From: Winogradskya humida
GTDB taxonomy: Bacteria > Actinomycetota > Actinomycetes > Mycobacteriales > Micromonosporaceae
Length of the DNA stretch: 64,000 nucleotides
Reading direction: 5' to 3'
Assembly (NCBI RefSeq): GCF_016862215.1
Contig: NZ_BOMN01000031.1
Coordinates: 62,001 to 126,000 of the forward strand
The notes beneath the pieces were generated by a model. That model was not told where the DNA came from. It searched no databases and saw only the letters and a program-made list of their open reading frames with translations. A program made the position numbers and the translations under genes. Shown piece after piece: positions 9,654 to 18,085 of this stretch (within the stretch, counting starts at the first letter, position 1; every line of letters starts with the position of its first letter).

Positions 9654-10448
9654 GTGCGCGACCCCCTGGCGGAGCCGTCAGATCTCATCCGGAGCGTGTC
9701 ACGCGCTTTGCGCGTACTCGAATCGGTGGGGCGGGCTCCGCGCGGACTAACTGTGAAACAGATCGCTCGACGGTGTGAATTGACCGTAGCGACGACGTAT
9801 CACCTTGTCCGCACTCTCGCCTATGAGGGCTACGTGATCCGCCGTGAGGACGGCACGTACATAGTCGGCCTGGAGATCGCGGACCGTTATCGCGAGCTGG
9901 TCTCCGCTTTCCGCGGCCCGCCCACGGTCGGCGAAGCGCTGCGCCGCGCGGCGGTCGACACCGGCTACAGCCACTTCCTCGGCCGGTTCGTCGGCGGGCG
10001 CATCGCCGTGACCGCCTCCGCCGAGGGCCCGCGCTCGCCGTTCATGGACGACATGGTCCCCGGCTTCGACGAGGGCGGCCACGCCACCGCTCTGGGCAAG
10101 GCACTGCTCGCGACCCTCACCGCCGACCAGCGCGCCCGATACCTGCGCGACTGGGGCATGCGTGCCTTCACCCCGGCAACGCTGATCACCCCCGAGGCGC
10201 TGGAGGCCGACCTGGCCGCCGGTGAGCGGCGCGGCATGCAGCTGGAGATGGGCCAGTGGCGCCAAGGCCTCGCCGGCGCCGCCGTCAACGTCATCTCCGA
10301 CCGTGACATGGAACGCAGGCTCGTGCTCTCGTGCTCGCTCCCAGCAGCCGAAATGCTCACTTCCGCGCGCGTGGTACGTGCCAAGCTGACGGCGGCTGCC
10401 CGGAATGTGGCTGAGGCGTTGTCAACTGGTGACGCTGCGACAGCCTGA
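9654..10448 (+). CDS. IclR-family transcriptional regulator
   Basis: DNA-binding regulator of 264 residues. The N-terminal winged helix-turn-helix (about residues 10-75) reads SVSRALRVLESVGRAPRGLT then IARRCELTVATTYHLVRTL; the C-terminal effector domain covers about 85-255, with ATALGKALLATL as usual in the family. GTG start at 9654, with GGAGGT at 9644-9649. Its divergent neighbour is a ruined MFS transporter, so its former target is probably lost; the present ligand cannot be guessed. Confidence 0.92.
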   Translation: MRDPLAEPSDLIRSVSRALRVLESVGRAPRGLTVKQIARRCELTVATTYHLVRTLAYEGYVIRREDGTYIVGLEIADRYRELVSAFRGPPTVGEALRRAAVDTGYSHFLGRFVGGRIAVTASAEGPRSPFMDDMVPGFDEGGHATALGKALLATLTADQRARYLRDWGMRAFTPATLITPEALEADLAAGERRGMQLEMGQWRQGLAGAAVNVISDRDMERRLVLSCSLPAAEMLTSARVVRAKLTAAARNVAEALSTGDAATA

Positions 10449-10452
10449 CCGT

Positions 10453-10480
10453 TGAACCACCCGCGTCCCCCGGCCGTAAG
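10453..10480 (+). promoter_or_regulatory. Putative SigL-type autoregulatory promoter of the ECF sigma gene
   Basis: TGAACC at 10453-10458, exactly 16 nt, then CGTAAG at 10475-10480, 34 nt before the TTG start. This agrees with the TGAACC-N16-18-CGT pattern I recall for mycobacterial SigL promoters; the downstream sigma/anti-sigma pair is SigL/RslA-like, so autoregulation is expected. Confidence 0.6.
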
Positions 10481-10513
10481 ACTGGATGGGAGACGCGAGG
10501 GAGGTCGGCAGGC

Positions 10514-11029
10514 TTGGAAGATCAGGACGCCGAGCTGCTGCGCGCGCTTCAGGACGAGCACGGGGATGCCCTTTACGCCCACGCCGTACGCCTTTCCGGC
10601 GGCGACCGGCAACGCGCTGAGGACCTCGTCCAGGAAACCCTGCTGAGAGCCTGGCGAAATCCGGAATCGCTGGACCTCGAGCGGGGCACGGTGCGGTCAT
10701 GGCTGTTCACCACCGCGCGGAACCTGGCTATCGACGCCTGGCGACGCCGGTCGGTACGGGTCGGCGAGGTGGTCACGGACATGATTCCCGAGCCTCCGCC
10801 CAGTGCGGACGAGGCGGACCGGGCGGTGGAGGCCTGGACGGTCGCCGAAGCGCTGGGACGGCTCTCGGAAACCCACCGCGAGGTTCTCGTCGAGTGCTTC
10901 TACCAGGGGCGCTCGGTCGCTGAGACAGCCGCGCTGCTGGGCGTGCCGGCGGGCACGGTCAAATCACGCACGCACTATGCCCTGCGCTCGCTGCGCATGG
11001 TTCTGGACGAGATGGGGGTGACGGGATGA
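10514..11029 (+). CDS. ECF RNA polymerase sigma factor (SigL/SigK-like)
   Basis: Extracytoplasmic-function sigma factor of 171 residues. Region 2 spans about residues 10-80 (RAEDLVQETLLRAWRNPESL then VRSWLFTTARNLAIDAWRRR) and region 4 about 110-165 (LSETHREVLVECFYQGRSVA with GVPAGTVKSRTHYALRSLR). Starts at TTG with GGGAGGTCGG at 10499-10508. The stop overlaps the next gene (ATGA), which encodes a zinc anti-sigma factor; the pair should respond to an envelope or redox signal. A candidate own-type promoter lies upstream. Confidence 0.93.
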   Translation: MEDQDAELLRALQDEHGDALYAHAVRLSGGDRQRAEDLVQETLLRAWRNPESLDLERGTVRSWLFTTARNLAIDAWRRRSVRVGEVVTDMIPEPPPSADEADRAVEAWTVAEALGRLSETHREVLVECFYQGRSVAETAALLGVPAGTVKSRTHYALRSLRMVLDEMGVTG

Positions 11030-11727
11030 GATGCGACCACGAACATGACGACGGAGCGTACGTCCTGGGCGCCCTCGCCCCGGCCGAGCGCATGGCCTAC
11101 GAGCGGCACCTCGCGACCTGCTCCTTCTGCCGCGAGGCGGTCGCCGAGATCGCGGTCCTGCCCGGTCTGCTCGGCCGCCTCGACCCGGCCGACTTCGAAC
11201 GGCTGACCGCGCCACCCCCGATCCCCCGGCGCCGCACGACCTCGCCGGACCTGGTCTCCGCCGTGCAGACCACCCGCCGCCAGGAACGCAAACGAATCCG
11301 CTGGCGAGTGATGGGCACCGCGCTCGCCGCGGCCTGTCTCGCCCTGGTCGTCGGCATCGGTGCGGTGTTCGTCATGGGTCGCAGCGGCACACCGGACGGC
11401 GACGCCCCGGGCCCGACCATCGCCATGACCCCCGACAACGAGCGGGTGCAGGTCTCCGCCCAGCTCAACCTCGCCGGGGCGCAGGGCGGGACGCGGGTCA
11501 ACCTCATCTGCGCGTACAACCGGGGTGACGCGGACTCTGAGCCGTACACGATCCGGCTCATGGCCTACGGCCCGGACGAGGAGAGCGAACAGCTCGGCTC
11601 GTGGACCGCGGCCCCCGGTAAAGAAGTCAGCATGTCCGGCTTCACGCACTTCACCGACGGGGTCCTCTCCCGCCTGGCGCTGGTGCGCAACGACGGACGG
11701 GAACTGCTGGCATACGACGTCCCCTGA
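11026..11727 (+). CDS. Membrane-anchored zinc anti-sigma factor (RslA-like)
   Basis: Binds and holds inactive the ECF sigma factor encoded directly upstream, with which it overlaps by 4 nt. The N-terminal anti-sigma zinc finger is seen as H-x3-C-x2-C (RHLATCSFC, residues 27-35) preceded by an additional His/Cys cluster (CDHEHDD). A linker is followed by one transmembrane helix at about 95-118 (TALAAACLALVVGIGAVFVM) and an extracytoplasmic domain of about 110 residues. The HxxxCxxC finger is the type known to release sigma on oxidation in SigL/RslA and SigR/RsrA systems; redox control here is an inference. Confidence 0.9.
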   Translation: MRCDHEHDDGAYVLGALAPAERMAYERHLATCSFCREAVAEIAVLPGLLGRLDPADFERLTAPPPIPRRRTTSPDLVSAVQTTRRQERKRIRWRVMGTALAAACLALVVGIGAVFVMGRSGTPDGDAPGPTIAMTPDNERVQVSAQLNLAGAQGGTRVNLICAYNRGDADSEPYTIRLMAYGPDEESEQLGSWTAAPGKEVSMSGFTHFTDGVLSRLALVRNDGRELLAYDVP

Positions 11728-11745
11728 CCCCTTTTCTGAGGCGGG

Positions 11746-12684
11746 TCAGCGCGGCGGAAGGGTGGTGGCCGGCTCTGCGGTGGCGGCCGCGGGGTCGGCC
11801 ACTGTCCTTCTCTTTCGAGCGCCGTTCAACCCGTCGACCGTAAAGATGATCAGGGCCACCCAGACCAGCGCGAACCCGGCCAGCCGCGGACCCGGCAACG
11901 GCTCATGGAAGATCAGCACGCCACACGCCAACTGCAGAATCGGCGCAACGTACTGCAGAATTCCGATCCCGACCAGCGGCACCCGATTGGCCGCCGCGGC
12001 GAACAGCAGCAGCGGCACGGCGGTCGCGATGCCGGAAAGCACCATCAGCACGGTGTGCCCGGCGCTCACATGCCCGAACTCCGCCTTGCCGGCAACGTTC
12101 AGCCACACGAGATAACCCAGCGCGGGCACCGCAAGCACCGCCGACTCGACGAACAACCCTTCCGCCGGAGGCAACTTCAACCGCTTCTTCACCAAACTGT
12201 ACGACCCGAAGCTGGCCGCCAGAGTCAGCGCTATATAAGGCAGATGCCCGTAGTCCACGGTCAGCACACCCACCGCCACGGCCCCGATCCCCACAGCCGT
12301 CCACTGCCATACCGTCAACCGTTCCCGCTGCACGGTCACCCCGAGCACAACAAGCAGCAACGGCGTAATGAAGTAGCCGAGCGCGGTCTCCACGACCCGA
12401 TCAGAATTAACACCGTAAATGTAGGTCGCCCAGTTCACCGCGATCAACAGCGCCGCCAGGCTCACCCCACCCAGGAGCTTCCTGTCCCGTACCAGCCTCG
12501 GCAGGAACCGCCAGTTCCGCATACCCGCCAAAATCAGACTGATGAACACCACCGACCACACGATCCGGTGCGCCAGAATCTCCAGCGGCGGCGAAGGCTG
12601 CAGCAACTTGAAATAGATCGGGAAAAATCCCCAGAGCACATACGCCGTGAGCCCGTAAAGATATCCACGCCGCTCTTCACCCAT
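11746..12684 (-). CDS. rarD: RarD-type EamA permease
   Basis: Inner-membrane transporter of the drug/metabolite superfamily, about 10 helices in two EamA repeats, 312 residues from the ATG at 12684 (GEERRGYLYGLTAYVLWGFF). RarD signature segments include LLQPSPPLEILAHRIVWSVV and NWATYIYGVNSDRVVETALG. An upstream in-frame GTG at 12714 would add ten hydrophobic residues, but the internal ATG matches family starts better. Function is poorly known (named for chloramphenicol sensitivity in E. coli). It converges on the anti-sigma gene with an 18-nt gap. Confidence 0.9.
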   Translation of the reverse strand: MGEERRGYLYGLTAYVLWGFFPIYFKLLQPSPPLEILAHRIVWSVVFISLILAGMRNWRFLPRLVRDRKLLGGVSLAALLIAVNWATYIYGVNSDRVVETALGYFITPLLLVVLGVTVQRERLTVWQWTAVGIGAVAVGVLTVDYGHLPYIALTLAASFGSYSLVKKRLKLPPAEGLFVESAVLAVPALGYLVWLNVAGKAEFGHVSAGHTVLMVLSGIATAVPLLLFAAAANRVPLVGIGILQYVAPILQLACGVLIFHEPLPGPRLAGFALVWVALIIFTVDGLNGARKRRTVADPAAATAEPATTLPPR

Positions 12685-13322
12685 AGCCCACACCGTAAGG
12701 GCCAAAACCCCCACCGGTCCTTGCCTATGTCAAACCTCACGACAGCCGGCAGCCGCCCCCTGCCGGAGCACACACCGAGCCCGTCTACGGCCCGCGTCCA
12801 TCCCCCGCGTCGGCCGACCGTCCGGCGCGCGTGAACTCACCGCCCCGTCCTTGACCGCCACTTACCCGCCCGCCGCCGGTCATAGGTCCGAGGCCGCCCT
12901 GCCCCGAACCCGTTGGCGCGCTGCAGGTCTGACCACACCTGAACCCGTCAGCACCTGACCCGTGCCTGTCTGCCTGACCCCGAGTTCGCCTGCCTGACCC
13001 TGAGCCCGTCTGCTTGGCCCGAGTTCGTCTGCTTGGCCCGAGTTCGTCGGCCTGGCCCGAGTTCGTCTGCATCTGCACGTGGCCTCGATACCGAATGCGC
13101 CTTGCCTCGAGTTCGGCATGTTGACCGGTCCGAAGCCCACGCGTCCCTGAGCACGTTACCGAGCTCGACGGCGTCGGCCTGGTGGCTCACCCCGCCCGTT
13201 CCGGCTCACATGGGCCGACGCCGAGTCCGTCTCGGGCGCGCGGTAAGCCTGTCCCGGACGAACCGCAAGCCTTTCCGAACTGACCCTCGGGCCAGGGGAG
13301 AGCCGCGCAGCACGCGGATCGC
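12685..13322. other. Gene-free stretch with degenerate tandem repeats
   Basis: 638 nt between rarD and the holin-family gene. Short frames overlap on both strands but none shows a recognisable protein, coding bias or ribosome site. The middle holds the 19-20 bp repeat array annotated separately; the rest is unremarkable high-GC DNA that must contain the rarD promoter. Confidence 0.6.
12962..13075. repeat. Tandem repeat, about 5.5 copies of a 19-20 bp unit
   Basis: Degenerate unit of the form GAGTTCGTCTGCTTGGCCC, running from 12962 to about 13075. The three right-hand copies are nearly identical with 19-bp period; the left copies have 20-bp period and TGACCC in place of TGGCCC. Confidence 0.8.
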
Positions 13323-13706
13323 TCAGTCGTCGCCACCATCGGGGACGAGCATGTTGAGCACCCAGCTGACGATGCCGACGATGAGCGCACCCAGCACGGC
13401 GCTGGGCCAGAAATCATCGACGTGGAACGGCAGATCGAGCTGCCCCGCGATCCAGCTGGTGAGCATGAACAGCAGCCCGTTCACGACCAGCGAGATCAGA
13501 CCAAGGGTCAGAACATAGAGCCCGCACCCCACCGTCTTGATGATCGGTCGCAGCACCGCATTGATGATCCCGAAGATCACCGCAACGGCCAGCAGCGTCC
13601 CGGCCTTCCCGGAAACCGAGTCGGTATCAAGCCGGATCCCGTCAACGACCAGGGTAGCTATCCACAACGAAACAGCAGTGATAACCAGCCGAATGATGAT
13701 GCCCAT
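13323..13706 (-). CDS. Phage-holin-family (4-TM) membrane protein
   Basis: Small integral membrane protein of 127 residues with four hydrophobic segments: IIIRLVITAVSLWIATLVV, AGTLLAVAVIFGIINAVLRP, LYVLTLGLISLVVNGLLFML and SAVLGALIVGIVSWVLNMLV. The pattern NAVLRPIIK followed by LTLGLISLVVNGL is typical of the Phage_holin_4_2 family, widespread in bacterial chromosomes and not necessarily phage-derived. The ATG at 13706 is preferred to the GTG twelve codons upstream because homologues start with MGxIxRL. Function unknown. It ends in PDGGDD. Confidence 0.85.
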   Translation of the reverse strand: MGIIIRLVITAVSLWIATLVVDGIRLDTDSVSGKAGTLLAVAVIFGIINAVLRPIIKTVGCGLYVLTLGLISLVVNGLLFMLTSWIAGQLDLPFHVDDFWPSAVLGALIVGIVSWVLNMLVPDGGDD

Positions 13707-13947
13707 GCCACGCGATGGTGCCACGCCCAAGCCACCACACACGGCGACACTCCACGATCAACCCCACACGAATCGACATCCCCGCACTTCCAGCCCTCCG
13801 CCCCCGCCCCCGCGTAACAGAAACCGAACCCCCATCCCACCCACTGTCACAACCCCAGCCTGTGGGGCCGGCTCAGCTCGGCGGGCCTCCAGAGCAGGTG
13901 AGACAGCGCAACGGAGACAAACGCGGGCGAACGTCCGCGCTGTGACC

Positions 13948-14131
13948 GAACGGCGAAGGCCTTGGTAGCGCTGTCGCTGACGGTGAGGGCCTCGGTAGCG
14001 CTGTCGCTAAACGCTGAGGGCCTCGGTAGCGCTGTGGTTGAACGGTCCGAGCCTTGGCCGGGCTGTGATCGAACGGCGCGGCATCGGCCGGTCTGTCGCT
14101 GAACCACGAGGACTTCGGTAGGGCTGCGGTC
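13948..14131. repeat. Tandem repeat, six copies of a 30-31 bp unit
   Basis: Six head-to-tail units (lengths 31, 30, 31, 31, 30, 31) each beginning GAACG/AAACG, with GGCCTCGGTAGCGCTGTCG in the most conserved copies. No spacers are present, so this is not a CRISPR array. Confidence 0.85.
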
Positions 14132-14284
14132 GAACGGGGGCCACCGCGCTGCGCGGTGCGCCGCCCACGTAGTGCGCCGCACCTTGCAGTCCGCGGCCCA
14201 CAGTCCGCGGCCTTCTACCGCAAACTCGCGTTCGTGGTCACCGGTAAGGGCAAGATGCGCACCACCGAGTCGCTCGGCATGTTC

Positions 14285-14320
14285 CAGCCGCAGCCGCAGC
14301 CGCAGCCGCAGCCGCAGCCG
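14285..14320. repeat. CAGCCG microsatellite, six copies
   Basis: Six perfect hexamers in gene-free DNA; likely prone to length change. Confidence 0.9.
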
Positions 14321-14432
14321 GCAGTCCGTTGGGGCCTGTCGCCGATGGCCCGGCAGCCGCCCGCAGCAACCGCCGTTGATCACAGCGGCATTCCGCAGCG
14401 GCAGGTAGCCCGCAAGATTCAGCCGGCCGGCC

Positions 14433-14456
14433 GGCAGGCAGGCAGGCAGGCAGGCA
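14433..14456. repeat. GGCA microsatellite, six copies
   Basis: Six perfect GGCA tetramers directly following CCGG repeats (14423-14434). Confidence 0.9.
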
Positions 14457-14768
14457 CGCAGTCAGCAGGTAGGCAGCCCGCAGCAGCCGGCAGCTCACAG
14501 CAGTCAGCAGCAGTCAGCAGGTAGGCAGCCAGCAGCCAGCAGCCAGCAGTCACCAGGCAGGCAGTAGGCAGCAGTCACCAGTGGCAGGCAGCCGCAACCC
14601 GGAGCCGTGGCCGCAGTCTCAGCCGCCGTCTGCAACCGCAGTCTCAGTCTGCGGCCGCAAGCGCCGCGGTGAGGTGTGGCAGGAGAGGGCGGCCTCAGAG
14701 CGCCCCAAACCCCGCAGCCTTGTTCATGACTGCCCGCGCCGAACGGGCAAGAACCGGTCGGCTGGGGG

Positions 14769-16631
14769 TCAGCCTCGGACCGGGGGGCCGATCAGTTGGG
14801 ATTCGATGGGGGTTTGGGAGAGGACGGCCCAGCGGACGGCGCGGCGGTTGATGACGCCGAGCATGTCGGGGCGGATTTTGGTTAGCCAGTCTGCGGTTTC
14901 GCCCAGGCCGAGGGCGGCGCCGACCAGTTGGGCTTCTTGGGGGCGGAGGGGTTGGACCAGGAGGAGGTCGGCTCGGGAGGCGACGTCGGCGTCGGCGGGG
15001 CTGAAGTCGTCGCGGATGACCATTGTTGCCTGCCAGCCTGCGCCGGGGCGGTTGTCGGCGCCGACGGGGCCGATGTCGACCAGGACGAGGAGGGGGTTCA
15101 GGGCGGAGCCGGGTGGGATGTCGACGGCTCGGCCCGGGGGGATCACGGCGATGGCCTCGCCGGGGACCGCGGCGCCTCGGACGAAGGGCTCCCAGGCTTG
15201 GGGGCGGGCGGTCTGGACCACGACGCGGGCGCCGACGGCCATGGCTCGCAGGGCCATGAGCTGGGCACAGCGGACGCCACCGACCAGCAGGGCGCGGGTC
15301 TGCTCCGGGCGGAACAGGCGGGCGATGACCGGGTCCTTGTGCCTGTTCTGGCCGAGCATCAGGCCGGCGTTGCCGACGGGGAGGTCCAGGCCTTCGAGCT
15401 GGCTTTCCTCGATGGTCGCCGAGGCGGCGCGGCCGGGGAGGGCGGCCGTGGTGGGCATGCCCAGGGGGAGTGTTGTCGTCAGGCCGTCGAGGTGTTCACC
15501 GTCGAGGCGGCGGGCGGTGGCCCGCTCGTTGGCGAGGAGCTTGCGCAGCGCCTGGGACGCCACGGAGAGGCTGGCCGAGTCGGGGGCGGCGAGGCGGATC
15601 GTCAGGTCGATCGCGGTGTCGGCGCCGTTGAAGGAGCGGGGGCCGGCGCCCAGCGAGACCGTGGTCGCCGCGGCGGGAAGGCCGAGCATCCGGGCCACGA
15701 GCCGGCGGGAGGTCTCGATGCGCATGTCGGGCCAGCGTGACAGCCGGAACGTCGCCTGGGTCATGGTGCCCACGCGCAGACCCGGCCAGCTTTCCTGGGC
15801 CTGACCGACACCGTCGTCGTGGGCGAGCTCGGCGATGACCCTGAGCGCGGCCGTCTCGCCGAGCGGGCGGGCCGGTGTCGGGGAGAGGCGGCGCAGCAGT
15901 TTGCGGACCAGGCCGGACAGGGCGCGGCGCAGGTCTTCCTCGGACCAGCCCTCGGCCTGCAGCACCCGGACCGCGAGGAAGGCCCGGCTGTAACCGAGCA
16001 GCCGTCCCTCGGTGAGCTGGCGGTAGGAGTTTGCGGGGGTGCCACCGCCGGCGCGCAGTGACGGCGCAGGCGCGCCGGTCAGGAGGAGCTGGATGCGGCA
16101 CGGGGGGTGCTCGGTGCCGGCCGGTGGAAGCAGGCTCGCCGGGGACGGGACCGCGCTGACTTCCTCGGCGAGCATGCCGGTCGGGTCGCCCAGCTCCAGG
16201 ACCGCGGTGAGGCCGAGCGCGTCGACGATGATGGCGGCGGGGTCACCGGCCAGCTCGGTCTGCTCGATCCGTGATCCCGGGGACACGAACTCGAGCAGCG
16301 CGGTGGGCGAGGTGTTGACCGTCGCGGCGTGCCGGCGGCCGGAGAAGCGCATGGCCGTGCCGATCCACTCGAATGCCCATCGGCGGCGCAGACGCAGCCA
16401 GGTGACAGAAAGCATAATGATTGCGACAAATGCCGCGGCGGCCAGGGCGATGGGCCCGTTGATCGCGCCGATGAGCAGGACCGCTGCGGCAACCTGGGTG
16501 CTGACGAGCTGACCGATACGAATGCCGAAAATTCGTCCATGTCGGACGCGATTGGTGCGTAGTTTCGGCAGCTGCTGGCCGGCGCCGCTGAGCTCCGGGA
16601 AGCTGCGGCCACTCGCCATCTGAGCCGTCAC
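14769..16631 (-). CDS. eccE: Type VII secretion protein EccE
   Basis: Membrane component of an ESX/type VII secretion apparatus. About 620 residues with two adjacent transmembrane helices near residues 38-78 (IGQLVSTQVAAAVLLIGAI, then AAAAFVAIIMLSVTWLRLRR), followed by a large cytosolic domain, the EccE architecture; the segment RVRHGRIFGIRIGQLVSTQV is characteristic. GTG start at 16631; the ATG at 16619 is an alternative. It is divergent from two WXG100 genes with a 330-nt intergenic region. No eccB, eccC, eccD or mycP is within the window, so it is either a split locus or its partners lie elsewhere. Its 3' end borders the repeat region. Confidence 0.85.
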   Translation of the reverse strand: MTAQMASGRSFPELSGAGQQLPKLRTNRVRHGRIFGIRIGQLVSTQVAAAVLLIGAINGPIALAAAAFVAIIMLSVTWLRLRRRWAFEWIGTAMRFSGRRHAATVNTSPTALLEFVSPGSRIEQTELAGDPAAIIVDALGLTAVLELGDPTGMLAEEVSAVPSPASLLPPAGTEHPPCRIQLLLTGAPAPSLRAGGGTPANSYRQLTEGRLLGYSRAFLAVRVLQAEGWSEEDLRRALSGLVRKLLRRLSPTPARPLGETAALRVIAELAHDDGVGQAQESWPGLRVGTMTQATFRLSRWPDMRIETSRRLVARMLGLPAAATTVSLGAGPRSFNGADTAIDLTIRLAAPDSASLSVASQALRKLLANERATARRLDGEHLDGLTTTLPLGMPTTAALPGRAASATIEESQLEGLDLPVGNAGLMLGQNRHKDPVIARLFRPEQTRALLVGGVRCAQLMALRAMAVGARVVVQTARPQAWEPFVRGAAVPGEAIAVIPPGRAVDIPPGSALNPLLVLVDIGPVGADNRPGAGWQATMVIRDDFSPADADVASRADLLLVQPLRPQEAQLVGAALGLGETADWLTKIRPDMLGVINRRAVRWAVLSQTPIESQLIGPPVRG

Positions 16632-16961
16632 CCTGCGCCGCCCTTCAAATGTCCGGGATTTTTCCTGCGACGCTCATCGTAGGAGGTCGTGGCGTTCAGC
16701 GGGGGGCGGCCCTGTGGATAACCGCCCGGACCGGACATAGATATCCACAGGTTGAACCGCTGACTTACCGCGTACGTGTGTAGGGCGCTACTGTCGGCGA
16801 TGTAGCCGGACAAAGGCCAGGTCAGGGGCGCCCCCCACGGTTGCGCGGTACGGGTTAACCTGATGGAACGTCAATGCACCGATAGCCGGAAAAACGCAAC
16901 ACGGCTCGTCCATTCAGGACACGGCGCGACAGACTAGAAGAGAAAGCGGGGTGACGTCCGG
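16632..16961. promoter_or_regulatory. Divergent eccE / esx intergenic region with TGTGGATA inverted repeat
   Basis: 330 nt between divergent ESX genes, so promoters for both directions must lie here. A perfect 10-bp inverted repeat, CCTGTGGATA at 16711-16720 and TATCCACAGG at 16742-16751, has each arm containing 8 of 9 or 9 of 9 bases of a DnaA box (TTATCCACA; the left arm reads as a full box at 16713-16721 on the minus strand). Confidence 0.5.
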
Positions 16962-17285
16962 GTGGCGTCAACGCAGGCTGAATCCGCGGTGATGGCGCAG
17001 ACCGCCGCGAAGTTCGACCAGGTCAACCAGGACCTGACGAGCATGCTCAACCGGCTCATGTCGGAGCTCTCGGTGCTCCAGACGGCATGGGCGGGCCGGG
17101 GTGCCAGGGCGTTCGAGAACGTTCGGGCTCAGTACCAGCAGGACCTGAGCCAGCTCAACAAGGCTCTGGCCGAAACTGCGGTGGCCATCAAGGAGTCGGG
17201 TGTCAGCTACGACACCACGGACGAGTCGGCCGCTGACTCGATGACCAAGGCCGGCGGCGGCGGTTACCTGCCGCTCGAGAACTGA
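16962..17285 (+). CDS. WXG100-family ESX secretion target (first of pair)
   Basis: Small secreted helical-hairpin protein of 107 residues. The W-x-G turn is seen as AWAGRGARAF at about residues 45-54, flanked by two amphipathic helices. It forms a likely heterodimer with the next gene's product and should be exported by the ESX machine that includes EccE, encoded divergently. GTG start at 16962. The C-terminus ends in GGGGYLPLEN, somewhat longer than a minimal WXG100. A 17-nt gap separates it from its partner. Confidence 0.92.
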   Translation: MASTQAESAVMAQTAAKFDQVNQDLTSMLNRLMSELSVLQTAWAGRGARAFENVRAQYQQDLSQLNKALAETAVAIKESGVSYDTTDESAADSMTKAGGGGYLPLEN

Positions 17286-17302
17286 AGGCGGGGGATCACG
17301 CT

Positions 17303-17596
17303 ATGACCGATGGTCTGCTCAAGGTTAATTTCGGCACGCTGGCCCAGGCCGGCGCCGACATCCAGAAGGCCGTCAGCGAGATGGAGCAGAAGCTCGCTGA
17401 TCTCGACGCCTCCGCCCGCCCGCTCGTGGCGACCTGGGACGGTGCCGCTCAGCAGGCGTATGCCGAGCGTCAGAAGAAGTGGACGTCGGCGTCCACTGAC
17501 CTGAAGAACATCCTGCACAACGTCAAGGTCGCGGTGGACCAGGCCGCACAGGACTACACCACGACCGAGAACAACGCGACGAAGCGCTTCTCCTGA
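17303..17596 (+). CDS. WXG100-family ESX secretion target (second of pair)
   Basis: 97-residue WXG100 protein with the turn motif TWDGAAQQAY at about residues 48-57. The C-terminal helix includes YTTTENNATKRFS; in mycobacterial ESX substrates a YxxxD/E motif after the second helix directs export, and YTTTE fits it. Cotranscribed with the preceding WXG100 gene and followed by a terminator hairpin. Confidence 0.93.
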   Translation: MTDGLLKVNFGTLAQAGADIQKAVSEMEQKLADLDASARPLVATWDGAAQQAYAERQKKWTSASTDLKNILHNVKVAVDQAAQDYTTTENNATKRFS

Positions 17597-18085
17597 CCTG
17601 TCAGGATCAGCATTCACAGCACGGAGCGGCCGGGCCACCCCACGGGTGTCCCGGCCGCTCTGTTTGGGCCGCACTGTTGTGGGTGGGGTGAGTCGGGGAG
17701 TAAAGGGCAACCGGCGAAGGTGAAGAGGGCAGTCTGTTGGTGGGGAACGCGACCTTGCGCCTGAATTCGCAGGTGATGGCTGAGGCATGAGCGTCGGCAA
17801 CCCGGGTGATATCCGAAATGTGGCAATTAAGGTATTGCAGCAGTCGGGAGACCCGCGATGGTCAACGACCACCCGTAGTGCGGTTTCCCGAGCCCGCCGT
17901 CGGCTTTGGCGGCGCTGATCCGAAATGCGGCTACTAAAAGTCATCAGCCAGTGCCGCTGAGCAACTATTCGGACCGATACGGGTTCGGTTTGGTGTAGGC
18001 GTGCTGCCGCCCATTGTGATCGGGGCCTGACCTTGTAGGTTGTACGCGTTGAGGTGGCCCGTTCGCCGCGAAGGGAGAGGTGGAC
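17597..18085. other. Intergenic stretch with terminator and SseB-gene promoter region
   Basis: 489 nt with no convincing gene. It starts with the terminator annotated at 17625 and ends with the upstream region of the large SseB-like gene. TTGTGA (18014-18019), 16 nt, TAGGTT (18036-18041) is a possible sigma-70-type promoter; confidence in it is low. Confidence 0.5.
17625..17664 (+). terminator. Terminator after the WXG100 pair
   Basis: AGCGGCCGGG (17625-17634) pairs with CCCGGCCGCT (17650-17659); the inner CACCCC/GGTG bases extend the stem. Followed by CTGTTT. Confidence 0.8.

Larger units (their letters stand above)
13707..14768. other. Gene-free, repeat-rich stretch
   Basis: About 1.06 kb with no convincing gene. 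It contains a six-copy 30-31 bp array (13948-14131), a CAGCCG microsatellite (14285-14320), a GGCA microsatellite (14433-14456) and CAG/GCA-rich low-complexity sequence to about 14580. Open frames across it are compositional: their translations are arginine-, glutamine- or serine-rich repeats and differ in every frame. Confidence 0.65.

Noticed and set aside
13323..13706. Prophage holin
   Set aside because: The family name is historical; there are no other phage genes nearby and such proteins are common in bacterial chromosomes.
13948..14131. Possible CRISPR array
   Set aside because: The units are contiguous with no unique spacers, and no cas genes lie in the window.
13847..14383. Minus-strand open frame across the six-copy repeat
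   Set aside because: Its serine/alanine repeats (such as SATEALTVSDSATKAF) come from the DNA repeat, differ in every frame, and no ribosome site was found.
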